Below are positions 44,302 through 56,499 of a DNA stretch of 64,000 bases, piece after piece (the stretch's first letter is position 1; each line of letters starts with the position of its first letter). The notes under the pieces were generated by a model. The model was not told the origin of the DNA. It searched no databases and saw only the letters and a list, made by a program, of their open reading frames with translations. Location of the stretch: positions 1,043,001-1,107,000 of the forward strand of contig JAESUZ010005169.1 of the NCBI GenBank assembly GCA_017311185.1, written 5' to 3'. Position numbers and translations under genes: made by a program. The stretch is from Proteles cristata cristata. Its lineage: Eukaryota; Chordata; Mammalia; Carnivora; Hyaenidae.

Positions 44302-47199
44302 ATTTACGTCTTATTAACTATTTTTTAACAGTGATCATCATCATGATCATCATCACCAACACCACAGCTAATTGGTAGAGATGGTGCATTTGAGATTCCA
44401 ATTTTAGTTTCCCAGAATATAACTTGTTACTTAAACACTAAGAAGTCTTTGCTATAAACGGTGAGTAAAAGAAAAAGTCTATGCCACCCAAGAGAATGCT
44501 CCAAGCTATGTGAGAAATACGTGTGAGTTTCTTGAACACACCATGAAATTCAAGTCAAATAGAGACATGAGTGTATTTTATCCACACCTGATATCCTACC
44601 TTTCCTCTATCCCCTATTTAGACCAAATTAACCAGAATAGCTTTTTAAGATAAGAAATCAACTTGCCTTTGCAACCCTTTAAGGTATTCCAAGCATGAAT
44701 TTCTGTTACAGGATTCGTTACTCCAGAAATGGCTAAAGTAAATCATGCTGTTTAAGATGAAAAATGTAGCATGCACACTACCATTGCTCTCTGTGCTTTG
44801 CCCTCAGTTTCAGATTTTTTTTTCCTCATCAAAATGCAAAATACAGTTTGAAAAATTAAGCTAGGCCCTGCTTGTTTATCACGAAGTTTATTTGTATTGT
44901 CAGCTCTCAGATGCATTAGGCAGTTGGCCTAGTCTGAGCAGACTCCTCAGTCTGTGTTGATTACCCAGCATCTTGGGAGTGGACAGAAGGTACAAAACTC
45001 TCCCTCCAAGGGAAGCTCCATGAATACAGACAGCAGTTTTCTACTTCTAGTTAAAATGTAGATGGTTTTAAATCTTATATAATAATTTTGACACATTAAA
45101 ATTTTGCGCTTGGGATTGGCCAGTGGGTCTTTCGCCCCTCCAATTCACCTACCATATTCTGCATGGAGCGACCATGAATATTCCCATCTCAGAATCAGCC
45201 CTCAAGCATGTTTTCATTTGTAGCTTCAGATAAGAATCCTGAGTGAGAAAATCCAATAGGATATGCCTTAATACAATATCATTAAAAATATCAGAAAAGT
45301 TTAACAAGGAAACTATTTTTCAAATCTTTTTTTTTTTTTCCTGCAGTGTTAAAAACAAAGAAACTTAAATCATTTTTGGTCTTTTGCATAGTGATTCTTT
45401 GTTAGGACCAATGAACTATGACAAAAGTATTTGGAAAAGTATCTAAGGAAAATAACTGAACAACGATACCTTTGAGAATAATTAAAATCAAAAATTTTTT
45501 TTCATAAAGTGGGGCTTTGCAAGGTGATGGTAGACCATGCATACAAATCTGCATTTGTTTCTAGTCTCCTTCCACCTAGATCCCTTCTCGTTGTGATGTT
45601 ACTTCATCCAGATTTTCAATGCTCTCATGATGATGATAATATAATGGATGTTCTCTCATGGTAGTGTTCATTACTGCAAAAGTAATGCAAAAGATAGTTT
45701 GAGCTGGAAATTCTATTTTTAATATATAATTTAAAACATCTTGGAATGTTTCTGTTACTTCTAAGATTTTTTTTTTAATTTTCTAAACTTGATCTAGCCC
45801 TTCTAAAGATTCTGATTAGTTATTTTTCAAACACACATTACAAAACTTTTAAACAAATGAATAAATTAAATGACATAAATACTTTTGAAGATCAACACAA
45901 ATTAATCTTGGTAAGTGTAAAATTCACTTGATGGGATCAGGCAAATAGTATTAGAGAGAAACCCACTGACCACAGTAATTCTGCAGGTGATGGACATTAG
46001 TCTATAGCTTTGATGGCAGGGAGAAGCATTGGTTAATTTAGAAGGTAGAATTACTAATGAAAGCATCAATTGTAATAATAAAGGGCCAAGACACTGTGAT
46101 AATCTTTTACAGATATAAATTCCTTCTATATCATGGTGCCAACTCCAGGAAGTTTGATCTCTACTCTTTATTCCCAATAGCTCCCCTATATACCATCATT
46201 ACCATTCTCATCATCAACTTATTTACATATATAAATATATATAAACATATGTAAATATACATAAAAATAAACATTTTTCCCCTATTAGCAGTAAAACATT
46301 GTTTGTTTGTTTGCTTTAAGTTTCGCTTATAAGTTGCACGTATAATTTTAGTGGACAAAGCACTGCATAATTAGACCCATTAAATCTTACTTCTCAATCA
46401 TGACAACTGAAAAGCAATCTAAATCTGTAAGTGGGTAGTGCTATTTGGAACAAGAAAAAAAATAGAACAAATTTCTGGAACATGTTTGTTGAAGGACTGA
46501 GCAGGGACTCAAGTTAGGGCAGAAATTTCTCATTGGGTGTAATTCTTCATAAGCTTTGTTCTCACAGGATAGGATATCTTGCATATCTTTAATTTTTCTT
46601 AAATGAATGTAAAATGTCAAAATGAAGTTTTCTTTTGTTTGGAACTCACCAAGAGGAAATGAGCCTCTGATAAAGTAGATTCTATCTTGACAGGAAAATT
46701 AGAAGGAACGTCAGGTGAAAATACAGTTTATCCTTGGAGATGTCTAACAACCATGTGTCTTGGATAACACAAATCTCTTCGCCAATCTGGTTTCCACATA
46801 CTGAACTTCCACCCAAGAATATTTTGAATGGCATGCAAATAATGATATTAAAAGTTATATAAAAATAATGACATAAAACCAAGTCAAGATCAATGAGACA
46901 TTGCTGTTATGTTCTCTTTGGACTGCCACTGCAAGCTAAAGAAGACTGGAAGGAGAAAGATAAATCCTGACGTGAAGGGTTCCTGGAAAGTTTCTCAGGC
47001 CTTTTGGAGTACAGCTATTTGAAGAGAACAAGATTGAGATCAGTCCCCTTACCAACTACTTGTAATAGAGCAACCCCAATTTTATTTTTCTCTTTGAGGT
47101 CTCTAATGACTACATTAAAATAAAACAAGCAACTACTTTTTTAAAAGAAGTGAACACCATCATCCTGATTTCCCATCTAAGAATCATTCAGAATGCAAA
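44302..47199. other. Intergenic DNA, no gene
   Basis: No element is confidently classified. The stretch at about 44860-45060 is less AT-rich and free of obvious repeats. AT-rich (ATAT) sequence lies at 46205-46270. Short minus-strand frames (45902-46177, 46682-46882) show no protein signature. Confidence 0.45.
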
Positions 47200-47320
47200 G
47201 GCAAGATTTCTGGAGATAATAGTTCACAGGTCTGAAATGAGGGTCCAAGAATCTCATTGTTTTGTTGAAATAAGCTCTTGAATTGACAATGATAAACATG
47301 GACCCAGACCACACTTTGAG
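47200..47320 (+). mobile_element. MER5-type MITE end
   Basis: Contains aatgagggtccaagaatctc, attgttttgttgaaataagc and cccagaccacactttgagaa, in the order of a MER5-like 3' half ending in the terminal inverted repeat. Confidence 0.5.
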
Positions 47321-47453
47321 AAATACTTCTGAGGAAGATTTTATTGTAGATTCCTTTGATACTTACCGTCACCATTTGTAACACACCTCATGTCCCAGAA
47401 TTCCCCTTCATTTGATGCAGATCTCCTTGTCTTCTCGGGTTGCATAGAAACTT
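47316..47453. repeat. Diverged direct repeat, copy 1
   Basis: About 138 bp, alignable at roughly 80% with 48990-49135. Shared words include ttgagaaatacttct, gatacttacc, aacacacct and tgatgcagat. Family unknown. Confidence 0.8.
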
Positions 47454-47818
47454 CCTTTTGGTGACTCTGAACTCAACACTGACTCCTGCCTTTTTAACAA
47501 TATGAAAAACTATCTCCTTGAAATTTGTTATTTGCTTTGTTGTGATCAGTAAGAGACTTTGCTCATGAATGGTTTTCAATTCTGAATTCCATTAATAGAG
47601 ATTGAGCCTATAGCCTTTTAAAATGAAGATATCATATTCATGGTGCTTGTTTTCACACATCCACATTGCTGTGATCGTTTTGAAAGAATCAGTGGTTTTC
47701 TGTGTTTCCAGTTATGTTTGCCTTATGTAGTCAGTAGTTTTAAAACTTATGTACAGCATGATAATTTGTAACACAAAATTGTGCTGGGAACCTTAGCATT
47801 TTATTTTTATTTATTTTA

Positions 47819-48013
47819 ATTTTTTTATGTTTTTATTTATTTTGGGGGGGGGGGAATGTGAGCAAGAAAGAAATAGAGAGGAGAGAGAATCCCAACCAGG
47901 CTCCTTGCATCAGTGCATAGCCCAATGTGGGGCTCGAACTCACAAACTGAGATCATGACCTGAGCCAAAATCAAGAGTCAGTCACTTAACTGACTGAGCC
48001 ACCCAGGTGCCCC
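47819..48013 (-). mobile_element. Can-SINE with TSD
   Basis: A reverse-complement SINE with a G11 run near 47844-47854 in the GA-rich part, gtggggctcgaactcacaaa (B-box region) and the end gccacccaggtgcccc. The flanks cttagcatttta (47792) and cttaatatttta (48013) are a diverged TSD. Confidence 0.9.
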
Positions 48014-48024
48014 TTAATATTTTA

Positions 48025-48989
48025 AGCCATGTATAAATTCTTTAGAGACTTTAATTTTTGGTACTTGAAAGGAAAAGAATATTTTTTGTAAATAGACTAA
48101 GCTCCTCCACTGGGCCCTAGTTTCTGAGTAGAATGGATTTGAAATCATGGTCTTCAATTGCATAGCTTCTGTGCTTCATTCTGAGAATTGGGCTTTCTGA
48201 GCACTTTTCTTTGCACAGGCTTTTCAAGGACATTCAGTGATGCTGTGTAGTAACGCCAAGAATTTCTAGTGAGCTGGAAGAAGTAACAAATGAGCATTTC
48301 TCTTTTAATGTAAATCATAAGCTTAAATTCTCTCTTGCTCACTCTGCCCACCCTCTTTTGCTTTATTAGGTCCACATGTGTGAGTTGGGAGAAACACATA
48401 AAGTGGACTGTTCATTAAGAAAAGAAAACCATAGCCCTTAAATCATGAATTTATGCAATTTTTAACTGTTTTTAACAAGCACAAAATGGTTCACGGGAAT
48501 TATGCAAGTATAGATCATTTTAATTTGAATCATTGTGGAATCATAAAAGACTCAGTTCTTTAATTTTGTGCCTTCAAGTTAGCTACTTTGATTAAAAAAT
48601 AATAAAGCATGAGAGCCGTAGGGTCCTCACAGGTTCTTGGCACTATCATGGCTCCCTGATCTTCCGTGCTAATTCTCCTCATTAATATTAATAAAAGGCT
48701 GATAGGCCATTGCAAAGCATGATACAAAAAGCAGGCAATTAATTGCTTGTAGTATTTTTATGCTTATTTTGCACAATGAAAATAATGCCCCAGGACTGAC
48801 TATCAGCTAATCAATAATATCAACTGTGTTGAAAATGAGCACCTTCCATTTCTTTTTCATAGATCTCCTTTAAGTCTGAGAAACTTGAAAATCCAGTGAA
48901 TGTGCTTGAAATTAACAGAATGGAAAAGAAAGGTTTTTATTTTAGCTGACACTCTTCTATTTGGGGAGAGGAATCGTATGTATGAAATA
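48025..48989. other. Unique intergenic DNA, possible conserved element
   Basis: No repeat recognised. At 48540-48880 several homeodomain-type TAAT words cluster, including a perfect palindrome gcaattaattgc (48735-48746). This is suggestive of a non-coding regulatory element but is not evidence of one. Confidence 0.35.
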
Positions 48990-49135
48990 TTGAGAAATAC
49001 TTCTCAAGAAGATTTTACTGTAGATTACTTGGATACTTACCTCCCGTCATGTCCAACACACCTTATTATATATATCCCAGATCTCCCTTTCATCTGATGC
49101 AGATATGCTTATCTTCTCTGGATGCATATAAACTC
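48990..49135. repeat. Diverged direct repeat, copy 2
   Basis: The counterpart of 47316-47453, about 1.67 kb downstream in the same orientation. It contains an extra TATATA insert near 49066-49073. A large TA microsatellite follows at once. Confidence 0.8.
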
Positions 49136-49138
49136 ATA

Positions 49139-49222
49139 CATACTAATATATATATATATATGTATATATATACACATATATATGTATACATACTAATACA
49201 TATATATATATGTATGTATTTG
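49139..49222. repeat. (TA)n-rich compound microsatellite
   Basis: Two units each starting acatactaata followed by TA repeats and gtatgt-type ends. Confidence 0.93.
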
Positions 49223-49835
49223 AGCATTTCAGATTATCCAATATCAATTAGTACATTTCAGACGGTTTTACCTTTTTGTTGGTGAAACTGAAATTTAGAA
49301 GATAAGGTTACAGTTAGATAAGCCATTTTGGGGATTCCCTATCAACCCTTTCGATAGATTTGATAAATCAACCGGTTTTGTACTAATCAGTCACTTGACA
49401 TTTTTAAGGCCAAATGCACTACCTGTGAGTTGAGTTTTGAAAGTCTTACTAAGGATAAAAAAATCCTAGACTTAGAGACTTCCCTTTTCACTGAAGACTG
49501 GAAAAGAATGCTTCTGATTCTGGTATTTCTGTTTTGCTTGTGAAAATTATGTAAGCTCTACTATAATTTTATCATTAAAAAAGCTATGCAAAGTATATGA
49601 AATGATGAATTTAATCTGACCTTGTCCCTAATGTAGCCATGTTCATTTCATCTTTCCTGTTTAGCATTATACCACTGGTTCCTGTGCTATACCCAGAGGG
49701 CCATTTATTAGGTGTTTAATACACCCAGTTGCCTATATATGTGCACACATATAATTTAGATGAAAATATATTGACTAAATTGTTAAATAATATTTTCTAA
49801 GAAATTAAAATAATTTCATTAAAATAATATTTTCT
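49223..49835. other. AT-rich intergenic DNA
   Basis: Nothing recognisable. Confidence 0.5.
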
Positions 49836-50069
49836 GGGGCACCTGGGTGACTAAGTCGGTTAAGCATCCAACTTCAGCTCAGGTCATGATCTCACAGTTT
49901 GTGGGTTCAAGCCCCACATCGGGCTCTGTACTAACAGCTCAGAGCCTGGAGCCTGCTTCAGATTCTGTGTCTCTCTCTCTCTTTCTGACCCTCCCCTGCT
50001 CATGCTCTGTCTCTCTCTATTTCTTTATAATAAATAAATGTTTTTAAAAACTTTAAAAATAAAAATAAA
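49836..50069 (+). mobile_element. Can-SINE
   Basis: Head ggggcacctgggtgactaag, tcggttaagcatccaacttc, aagccccacatcgggctctg, a CT-rich block and a long A-rich tail. The flanks taaaataatattttct and taaaataatgttttgt are a likely TSD. Confidence 0.93.
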
Positions 50070-53000
50070 TAAAATAATGTTTTGTAAGAAAACTTCAAAA
50101 ATAATTTATACATTTTCTAGCAAAGTCATCAAAATGGCAAATGGGTACAGAAACATAGTTTTATAAATATCATGGTATTTAAAATAACCCACAGTTCTGA
50201 CAAGAAGTCAGTAAGAATGAAATAAAAATTCTGATCCAGCAAAAATAATCTCCTAAGCATGCAAGGAGATTTCTTCAAGTCAGGCATATGCCAAAGAAGG
50301 GAACCATTTCCAAGTAAAAGAGTAGTTGCTAAATGAGTAGAATCTCTTCATAGGCTGTAAGCCAATTTGCCAAATTAAGAAAGGAAAAAGATATAAGTTC
50401 AGCATAAGAACCTACAACAGGGGCTATCGGTCCCTTTTGCACATACTATCTTCAATTATCAACCAAATAACCAAATAGAGGTATAAAGTGGAGAATAATA
50501 TCATACACAAGAAAGGCTGCTTGCAAGGACCTGGGACTGTATCAAATACCAAAGTTTCCCATTTTCAAAATGACTTAGATTTACAAAATGCCCATCTGAA
50601 GATTGTTTATCTTGTATTTTGAACCCTACACTTCTAAGACGTTACCATCAGGTGATTCATGGCGTTGTAGATTTAGAGCTTTGACTTTACACATGGTTTC
50701 TTGGAGATAAATGGTCTCAAGTCAGTTAGTGGATTTAAGATCCTTCACAAAAGCATAACTTTGTTAGTCCATTAGACAATGCATCTCAATGAATAATGGC
50801 AGAATATAGAAAGTTGTAGAAATCAGTATTAAAGATGTGACCCTTTTTCTATTCATTCTTTTTTCCATACAAATTATTTATGAATTTTAATAAGCATTGA
50901 GGTATTTTACAGCTAAACAAAATAGAAAATGAAAAATAAATACACGTGAAATAAAAAATTCTATCTCCAGAAGCAAAAGAAAGCTCTTGAGAAGTGGTTC
51001 TTACTCTTACTGAGATCTTCATGTTGCTATAAAATTTCTAACATCTAACCTAATTTCTAAGTTCTAGAAACTAAAGTAAAAAATAGAAACACATTATGAT
51101 GCATAACTTTCATTTTCTTATAAAGTACAATTTGCAAATTAGTCCCCAGAATTTTTTTTCTCACAGAAACTCAACTAATTGACTTACCTGAGATTGCACT
51201 ATTTCTCAGAATGAATTTTAAAAGATGCAGAAAACATCTTGCCTTTGTTATAGACTCAAATGATTTTAAAGGTAAAAGTGATTTTGGAAGCGAGCTATAT
51301 ATGAACAATTGAATTGCGCCTATGAAAAGTAGATAATTTTTCTAATAACATTCAGATGATTAGCAGTATCAGCTCCTCCGGAAACCACTGGCTCCAGATC
51401 TTCTTATATTTCACTTTATCCTCACTTGGTCTGAAAACTTGACAGAATAGCTCAGCCTCTCCTTCTACCTAGCGTGTTCTAGTTAACAAATTCCCACAGA
51501 TGACTTTAACTGCTTCCCTTATTAGATAGTGGCATAATTACCCTATCTCTCTGCTAAACAGCCTCAATTCAGTTTCCCACAGATGCTTTTCCCCTTAACC
51601 CCCATTTGAAATCATGCCTCTTTCTGGCTTCTTTTAATTATAAGAAAGCACACTGGCTGGACATTTTCTAAACACATGGTAGACAGCAATCCACTTCAGA
51701 TTCAGATTTTTTCACTGACCATCATCACCACATCTTCTTCTTAGCCACATAAGTGAAAATATGTCTTAGCAAACCTAGATGTACATTTTCTATGGAAAAA
51801 TCTATTGCTTAAAATGAAATGTTAGCATATATCTTAGACATACTAGAAGTCAAATGCATTTTATTGGTCTTTATGTCTCCACCTCGCTTTGAGGTGACAA
51901 CACCTAGCTCTAGTGCAGTGCAACTACATATAACAAAATGTTATCATGCGTTTATATTTAAAGTTATCCACAGTAGAGAATAATAAAAACAGGGAAAAGC
52001 CTATGCCATCATATAGAAAATAACTACAGCAAGGCAATATTTTTATATATGCCATGAGAAAGGTAGCAAATAAGTACTATGTGAACACAAAGGTGGAAGG
52101 TGTTACTTCTGCTAGAGGAAAATATAATAATTTCAGTTGGGATATATCTTTGGATTGCTATTTGGAGTGACTGAATTGACAGTTACAATAAGATTGAGCT
52201 GAAGTACCATTTTCTCTAGTTTCAAATAGAAGTGACATTAAAAAAAAAAAAAACAGTATCTCCCTGAGACATTCTGATCATTGCCTGGTGATGGTCTCAG
52301 ACTTTTTGTTTCTTGTCTAATATTCTCTTTGGGTTTTTCTATATCAGTATTGACTTATAAAAATTCTGGGTACTCAACATGCAGAGCAGTTTCAAAATAG
52401 ACTGAGTTTGCTCTCAGTGGATAGGTATTACATGAGGCCCAACCTAGATCAGGAATGCCTCATCTCTGTGGGCAAGATAGTATCATATGCTTTCAAAAAT
52501 GCAGTTAAATATAAATTTCAGTATGCTTAAATAATATCGATTGGTCACAGTTTTGCAGTCATCTCTTATTATTTCTCGAATGTGCCACCAAATGACACCT
52601 AGCTAATACCCACATTGCTTTGACCTTTGCCATGATAATAGTATGCTTTAAGTGTTTTAACAGACTCAAACCCAAGGCCCCCAAGGTTAACACTGCTTAC
52701 TTAATTCGTAATATGACTTAGTAGTTGTCTTGATATAACTGAGCCTCTGCCAAGGACCAGAGGAGTCAGCAGAGTTGGTGGGGAGAAAATGGAGGTGAGA
52801 CAGAAGGTCTGGCTCTTTTATTATCTCCAACAGAAACATCTAATGAAATATTATTTTGTTGGCCAGTTTTAACTATTCTTTAATATTGAAAAGGAAGGGT
52901 TTTTCCCTAATATTTTAAAAAATTATAGACCAAAAAACCCACCCCAAACAGTTCTAAGCAAGGAGACTTATAGTTGCTGATTGATAAATCCATGTTCCAA

Positions 53001-53253
53001 TCATTCTCATAGACACAACCCTTCAACCCAGGTCCTTGATGAACCCCACCTGAGGAAAAGCAGACAGTAGTCATTATCAGTCAATTTCACCTCCCTCACA
53101 AAAGGACACCATGAAAGATCATAGTTACTGAGATGTTAGATGCCTTACACAATTTTTTTTTTCTGAAAGTTTCTCCTTGCATACAGAAACTAATACTTCC
53201 AGAGAAAAAATTATCAAAGGCAGAAAGATAAAAATTCCACAATGCAGATATGT
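50070..53253. other. Unique AT-rich intergenic DNA
   Basis: More than 3 kb without any mobile element or gene that I can recognise, apart from short A-runs (for example about 52240). Confidence 0.45.
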
Positions 53254-53466
53254 TTAATTTAACTCTTGTTCTTCCAGACTTTCCTCTTGAACAGTGTTTG
53301 GAGATATCTGAGAGAGGGCACTTTTGTGTACTTCAGGTTCCCTAAAGCATTCTTCCTCATATGTCTTCCAAAGGCTATCAAGAGAATCTAAATAAGTAAA
53401 TGAAAGCTTGGAAAAAACAGAGGGGCATATCTTTAACAGCTTTTTCAATTCCCCCATCTCTACCAT
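53254..53466 (-). other. Candidate coding exon or exon relic, product unknown
   Basis: A 70-codon ATG frame ends in TAA. Its composition is protein-like (SLDSLWKTYEEECFREPE, then ALSQISPNTVQEESLEEQEL): acidic, polar and not low-complexity, unlike most frames nearby. Inside it, tttcatttacttatttag (ending about 53388) resembles a splice acceptor, so the real exon might begin there and run about 44 codons to the stop as a terminal exon. I do not recognise the protein, and no partner exon was found in the window. It could equally be a chance ORF. Confidence 0.25.
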
Positions 53467-53515
53467 AGACTAACCCTATCTACCCTATGAACTATCCTGT
53501 GTATAAAGGAGAAAA

Positions 53516-53946
53516 ATGGAAGGAAGGAAGGAAGGAAGGAAGGAAGGAAGGAAGGAAGGAAGGAAGGAAGGAAGAGAAAGAAAGAAGGGAGGAAGGAAGA
53601 AAATGAGGGAAGGAGAGAGGAAGGAAGGGAGAAAGAGAGAGAAAAGGAAGGGAGGGAGGAAGGAAGGAAGGAAGGAAGGAGGGGAGGAAGGAAGGAAGGG
53701 AGGGAGGGATGGAGGGAGGAAGGAAGGAAGGAGAAAGAAGGAAAGAAAGAAAAAGGAAAGAAGCATATGAATGAGGGAGAGAGGAAGGAAGGGAGAAAGA
53801 GAGAAAAAAGAAAAAGGAAGAAAGGAAAGAAGAAAGAAAGAGAAACAAAAACAGAGAGGAAGGTAGGAAAAAGAAAGGGAGAGAGGGGGAAAGAGGAAAG
53901 AAGAGAGGGAGAGAAGGAAGGGGTAAAGGAAGAAAGAAGAAAGGAA
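53516..53946. repeat. (GGAA)n-derived polypurine tract, about 430 bp
   Basis: Starts with about 13 perfect GGAA units (53519-53572) and continues as GGAA/GGGA/GAAA variants, with only a handful of pyrimidines, such as the catatgaatg interruption near 53764. Long predicted frames on both strands here are low-complexity artefacts. Confidence 0.97.
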
Positions 53947-55689
53947 AATTCCATTCAATTAGGAATTTAATGAATTGATTTTTGAGAGTTGTTTTTGGTG
54001 GTGATGCTATGACCTGTTTAGAATTTTAAAAGTAGGGGTCATGAACTCCAAACAGAGACACAAGTACTTATCCTTTAAGAAAATGTGTTGTTGCCCAAAC
54101 CCTGTTCCCTTCAGTGACATTTGCTTGCACAGGTCTTTTATAAATTTTGCTTACAATGAGTTCCCCAGTATTAGGGTTTTACTGTGCAGCCAGCCTTCCC
54201 ATGATATCCACATCTTCAGTCTGATCTTGACATCATTCAGGTGACAACACTACACCCTTGACATCCATAAAAAAAAGTCTATACATGACTGCATGGTTAA
54301 CTCATGTTAACTGTAACATGTTACAGAGAAAAATATTCTGCATTTCACATGCCTGTCAAATCTGGCTGGATTTCATTCTTCTTTTCCAATTCAGGTCTTA
54401 TCCTGTTTAGGAGAAAAGAGTTACGTGAAGAAAGAAAACAGGAACATTTGTAATTGTTCAAATTCAGTCTATTTAAAAAAATTGTCCACAAGGCATATAA
54501 CTTGTTTTTAATGAATTTTAACTTTTTAGAAGTAGTTAGTAAAATATATTATTTATTCAGAGATCTTTCTACTTTTAAAATAATACTGATATAATATGAT
54601 TTTCAGCTTCCCATGAATGGAAGTAAAAGACCATAATGACAAAATCACCCAACCCTAAAGATACAGTAAGTCACCAAATGTGACTTAATGTGGTCCATAA
54701 CCTCCAGTATTCCAAAGTCAATTCTTTAGTGAATAGTTTTTATCCCAGGAAAACAAAACTGTTGATTAATGTCAGCACTTAGCCCATGAGCTATACTATA
54801 ATGTGTACTTGGGAATAGTTATTACCAAAAGAAGAAAGAAAAAAAAGCCCTATCATCTAATTTCACACCACAATTAAAAGAACACTCAGTTCATCTAGAC
54901 AGTACATAACAGCATGCTGGTGCTATAATTACAACCCATGCCATTCTTAGCGTATCTACTAGTATTCCATCTGTTTTCCCATAACACCCTTGGAGTAGGA
55001 CACTATAGTAAAGAACAGAAAGCTTCTATGCTTCCATCATTACTGTAGGTCAACAGGAAAAGTTCTTTGAACTCAGCTCTTAAAACCCAGTGGGAAAAAA
55101 TTGGAGTGTAAAGGGCCAAAGTCACATGATTGGCTCTTATTTCTTGAGACAGCTTGCCAGAGACCTAGCATCTAGCCCAATGATTCCTTTGTAGTAGTCT
55201 GAATTATCAGCATATTCACATAGAAGCTGGAAGGGCCTCAAGAAGAATATGCATAAAAACATCCTGTCAGTGAAACATGCAACATAAAAAGTATAGATTA
55301 AAAATTGCAATCATACATAAAGATAGTTACTAGTTTTCTGTATCTCAAGGCAAGGTAGTATTTAATAAACAGCCTAGGAATAGAGGGGTTATTTCATCTG
55401 GGACAACTCAAGGAGGGCTCAGGGAAAAGGTAAAATTTGATGTTTTAGAAAGCAGGAATGACAAGTATATGTCTGTGAGATCTGCATATGTTTGTATGGG
55501 AGGTGGAGGAAGTACATTCTAAGCAATTATTCTTATCATGGGGGTAGGAGAGCTCTATCTCTTGTAGAAATGTAAATAAATAGGTGCATGCAATCTTATT
55601 CAGAGGGTCGACTTTGATGAGAAATAAAAGAGGCTTAAAAGGTTGCTTTGGAATGATAGTGAAGGACCAGTTATTTGGGAATATGCATA
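53947..55689. other. Unique intergenic DNA
   Basis: No gene or classified element seen. Confidence 0.5.
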
Positions 55690-56178
55690 TTTTTTTATAA
55701 AAAGAATCTAAAATGTGGCGTATATATACAATGGGATATTATTAAGCCACAAAAATGAATTAAATCTTGCCATGTGTGACAATCTGGATGAACCTAGAGA
55801 GTATTATGCTAAATGAAATCAGACAGAGAAAGACAAGTACCATGTGACTTCACTTATATTTGGAATCTAAAAAACAATACAAACAAACAAAACAGAAATA
55901 GATTCATAGACACAGAGAACGAACTGATGATTTCCAGAGGAGTGGGGGGATGGGTGTGATGGATGAAATAGGGAAGGTACAACCTAGTTATAATATAAAT
56001 AACACATGGGGAGGTAATACACAGCATAGAGAATGTAGTCAATAGCATTGCAACAACTTTGGTGACAGATGCTAACAGACTTATCAAGATGATCATTTTG
56101 CAATGTATATAATGAAATCACTATACTGTATACCTGAGACTAATATAAATTTGTCTATCAATTACTCTTTAATGAAAA
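55690..56178 (+). mobile_element. Old L1 (L1MA/MB-like) 3' end
   Basis: Reads in sense: atgtggcgtatatatacaat, gggatattattaagccacaa, gaacctagagagtattatgc, cacttatatttggaatctaa, caacaactttggtgacagat, tatacctgagactaatataa. This is the classic order from the ORF2 end to the 3' UTR of an old L1. Confidence 0.85.
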
Positions 56179-56184
56179 AGAAGA

Positions 56185-56480
56185 GAAGATATGTCACAAA
56201 ACAACAGGTTAAAAGGACTAATAAGCATATGAAAAATGTGCAACATAATTTCAGGAAAATGCAAATTAAGGTCACAATAAGATACTACCGGACACTAATA
56301 AGACTGACAATAATGCATGTTCATTGTGATATAGAGCAACTGGAACTCTTCTGTAATGCTTTTGGGAGCATAAAAACTGTTCAACAGATTCTTATGGAGT
56401 CAAACATACATTTACAATGTGATCTAGCAGTTCCACTCCCACATACTTAACCAAGAGAATAAAAACATCTGTACACACAC
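56185..56480 (+). mobile_element. Old L1 ORF2 C-terminal fragment, separate piece
   Basis: Encodes a degraded ORF2-like stretch (KMQIKVTIRYYRTLIRL, comparable to [17 protein letters not shown] in the full-length copy) and gatctagcagttccactccc. In an intact L1 this would lie upstream of the 55690 piece, so it belongs to a different insertion or a rearranged one. A (CA)n repeat follows (56473-56499). Confidence 0.7.
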
Positions 56481-56499
56481 ACACACACAGACACACACA

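Noticed and set aside
46205..46270. AT-rich palindromic run
   Set aside because: Simple sequence of a type seen many times in the window, with no distinguishing structure.
53460..53958. Long serine/phenylalanine/proline-rich and Arg/Lys/Glu-Gly-rich frames on both strands
   Set aside because: They are translations of the GGAA/TTCC microsatellite and carry no gene signal.
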